64,000 nt of DNA from Gammaproteobacteria bacterium (GTDB lineage Bacteria; Pseudomonadota; Gammaproteobacteria; RBG-16-57-12). Made by a program: the position numbers and the translations under genes. Positions 62,678 through 64,000 of this stretch are shown here, in pieces. The stretch lies in NCBI GenBank assembly GCA_022712945.1, contig JAFLJP010000053.1, positions 1 to 64,000 of the forward strand, written 5' to 3'. A model generated the notes under the pieces. It was not told the origin of the DNA. It made no database searches and was given only the letters and a program-made list of their open reading frames with translations. The first letter of the stretch is position 1. Each line of letters starts with the position of its first letter.

Positions 62678-63613
62678 GTGAGTGATGACTCCAGCTCAGT
62701 CACCAAACCGAGACATGATGTAAAGACCTTCCAGGGCCTCATTTTCGCCTTGCAAGAGTATTGGGCGGCCCAGGGTTGTGCCGTGTTGCAGCCATTGGAT
62801 ATGGAGGTGGGCGCAGGCACATTTCACCCCGCTACCTTCTTACGCGCGATCGGCCCCGAGCCGTGGGCTGCCGCCTATGTTCAGCCCTCACGCCGGCCCA
62901 CCGATGGCCGCTACGGTGAAAACCCCAATCGACTACAACACTACTATCAGTTTCAGGTGGTGATTAAACCCTCTCCATTGAATATTCAGGAACTCTACCT
63001 GGACTCTCTGCGGATGTGCGGAATTGACCCGCTGGAGCATGATATCCGTTTTGTTGAAGATAACTGGGAGTCCCCCACACTGGGTGCCTGGGGGCTCGGC
63101 TGGGAGGTTTGGCTGAATGGTATGGAGGTGACACAGTTTACCTACTTCCAACAGGTGGGTGCACTGGAGTGCAAGCCAGTGACGGGTGAGATCACCTATG
63201 GTCTGGAGCGCATTGCAATGTACCTGCAAGGGGTTGAAAGCATTTATGATCTGGTCTGGGCGAACGGTCCCCAGGGGAAAATAAGCTACGGCGATGTGTT
63301 TCACCAGAATGAAGTGGAAGCCTCCGCCTACAACTTTGAACATGCGGATGTTACCGCGCTGTTTACGCAGTTTGATCACTACGAAGCAGAGAGTAAAAAA
63401 CTGATTGAGTTGGGGCTGCCACTGCCCGCTTATGAAATGGTGCTGAAAGCTTCCCACACCTTTAATCTGCTGGATGCCCGGCATGCTATTTCGGTCACCG
63501 AGCGTGCCCGCTTTATTGGCCGGGTCCGGGCGCTCTCTCGTGCAGTGGCGCAAAGCTACTATGAACGACGAGAAGCACTTGGCTTCCCCATGTGTCAGCA
63601 GGAGTCAAAATGA
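62678..63613 (+). CDS. glyQ: Glycyl-tRNA synthetase alpha subunit
   Basis: 311 aa from GTG 62678, with AAGGG nine bases upstream. An upstream in-frame GTG (62615) lies before the TATACT box and is less likely. [44 protein letters not shown] and [22 protein letters not shown] are the class II alpha-subunit motifs. Catalytic half of the alpha2-beta2 enzyme. Its stop overlaps the glyS start. Confidence 0.96.
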   Translation: MSDDSSSVTKPRHDVKTFQGLIFALQEYWAAQGCAVLQPLDMEVGAGTFHPATFLRAIGPEPWAAAYVQPSRRPTDGRYGENPNRLQHYYQFQVVIKPSPLNIQELYLDSLRMCGIDPLEHDIRFVEDNWESPTLGAWGLGWEVWLNGMEVTQFTYFQQVGALECKPVTGEITYGLERIAMYLQGVESIYDLVWANGPQGKISYGDVFHQNEVEASAYNFEHADVTALFTQFDHYEAESKKLIELGLPLPAYEMVLKASHTFNLLDARHAISVTERARFIGRVRALSRAVAQSYYERREALGFPMCQQESK

Positions 63614-64000
63614 TGAGTGAAAAGCGTAGCCTGTTGATCGAAATTGGTACCGAAGAGCTGCCACCCAAAGCGCTGAAGCGACTTTCAGACGCCTTTGGCG
63701 CAGGTGTCATTGAAGGCATTCGTGATGCTGACTTGCACTTTGGTGAGGTTAAACTTTACGCCTCGCCCCGTCGCCTGGCAATTTTGATTCAAAACCTGGA
63801 TTTGCAACAGCCCGATAAACAAGTAGAGCGCCGGGGGCCTGCGGTAAAGGCGGCATTTGATGCCGATGGCAAGCCAACCAAAGCGGTGCAGGGGTTTGCC
63901 CGAGGTTGTGGGGTCGATGTTGAGCAGCTTAAACAGATCGATACCCCCAAAGGAGCGTGGCTGGTCTACCGCAGTGAGCAAAAAGGGGAGGCCACCGCCG
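63610..64000 (+). CDS. glyS: Glycyl-tRNA synthetase beta subunit (5' part, cut by the window end)
   Basis: 130 codons are visible and the frame is open to the last base. It reads [20 protein letters not shown], then [16 protein letters not shown] and [13 protein letters not shown], typical of the GlyS N-terminus. ATG 63610 overlaps the glyQ stop (ATGA); ATG 63613 is the next codon. The full protein should be near 690 aa. Confidence 0.95.
   Translation, partial: MMSEKRSLLIEIGTEELPPKALKRLSDAFGAGVIEGIRDADLHFGEVKLYASPRRLAILIQNLDLQQPDKQVERRGPAVKAAFDADGKPTKAVQGFARGCGVDVEQLKQIDTPKGAWLVYRSEQKGEATA

Overview
The window reads as part of the chromosome of a Gammaproteobacterium with an autotrophic, probably sulfur- or hydrogen-oxidising lifestyle (inference). 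The grounds are a Calvin-cycle-type carbon cluster (tkt-gap-pgk-pyk-fba, with the aldolase of the Calvin-cycle class II subtype), a four-subunit NAD(P)-linked [NiFe] hydrogenase with a full hypCABDFE set, an exosortase A (XrtA) exopolysaccharide locus with PrsK/PrsR/PrsT, an IscR-like Rrf2 regulator and split glyQ-glyS. No rRNA, tRNA, CRISPR array, prophage or intact insertion sequence was seen. 

Layout. (1) 1-17.7 kb is the conserved XrtA core on the plus strand: sugar epimerase, initiating glycosyl-phosphotransferase, PrsK kinase, PrsR sigma-54 activator, XrtA-EpsI, PrsT, outer-membrane export lipoprotein, chain-length determinant, tyrosine autokinase, beta-barrel protein, polysaccharide deacetylase and a FemAB-like transferase. 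(2) 17.7-43.0 kb is a variable, more AT-rich decoration region. It holds an asparagine synthase / acyl carrier protein / NAD synthetase-like / acyltransferase / SGNH cassette, five glycosyltransferases, an aminotransferase-fold protein, a polymerase/ligase and a flippase. It also has four sulfotransferases, two acyltransferases in all, two exported proteins sharing an unrecognised C-terminal domain, and one PEP-CTERM protein behind a good sigma-54 promoter. (3) 43.0-53.4 kb is the more GC-rich hydrogenase island: hydBGDA on the minus strand, divergent from hypCABDFE. The hydrogenase large subunit is fused to what looks like its own maturation peptidase. (4) 53.5-61.5 kb holds a thioredoxin-like protein and the carbon-metabolism operon, with an RNA hairpin in every gap and a terminator at its end. 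(5) 61.6-64 kb holds a cysteine-less IscR-like Rrf2 regulator (minus) and glyQ plus the start of glyS. 

How it fits together. The first two regions would make, polymerise, decorate (amide, acyl and sulfate groups), flip and export an extracellular polysaccharide. The same locus supplies the XrtA sortase-like enzyme that processes PEP-CTERM proteins and the PrsK/PrsR pair that would switch on the sigma-54 promoter of the PEP-CTERM gene at 39.7-40.3 kb. The hydrogenase could feed NAD(P)H to the carbon-fixation genes next door. 

Most unusual items: the hydrogenase large-subunit/peptidase fusion with an altered metal-ligand position, the AsnB-ACP-NadE-like cassette, the paired exported proteins with an unnamed helical-looking domain, the IscR-like protein without cluster cysteines, and several families of small inverted-repeat elements (about 7.8, 11.7, 38.7, 49.0, 53.4, 61.5 and 62.4 kb).
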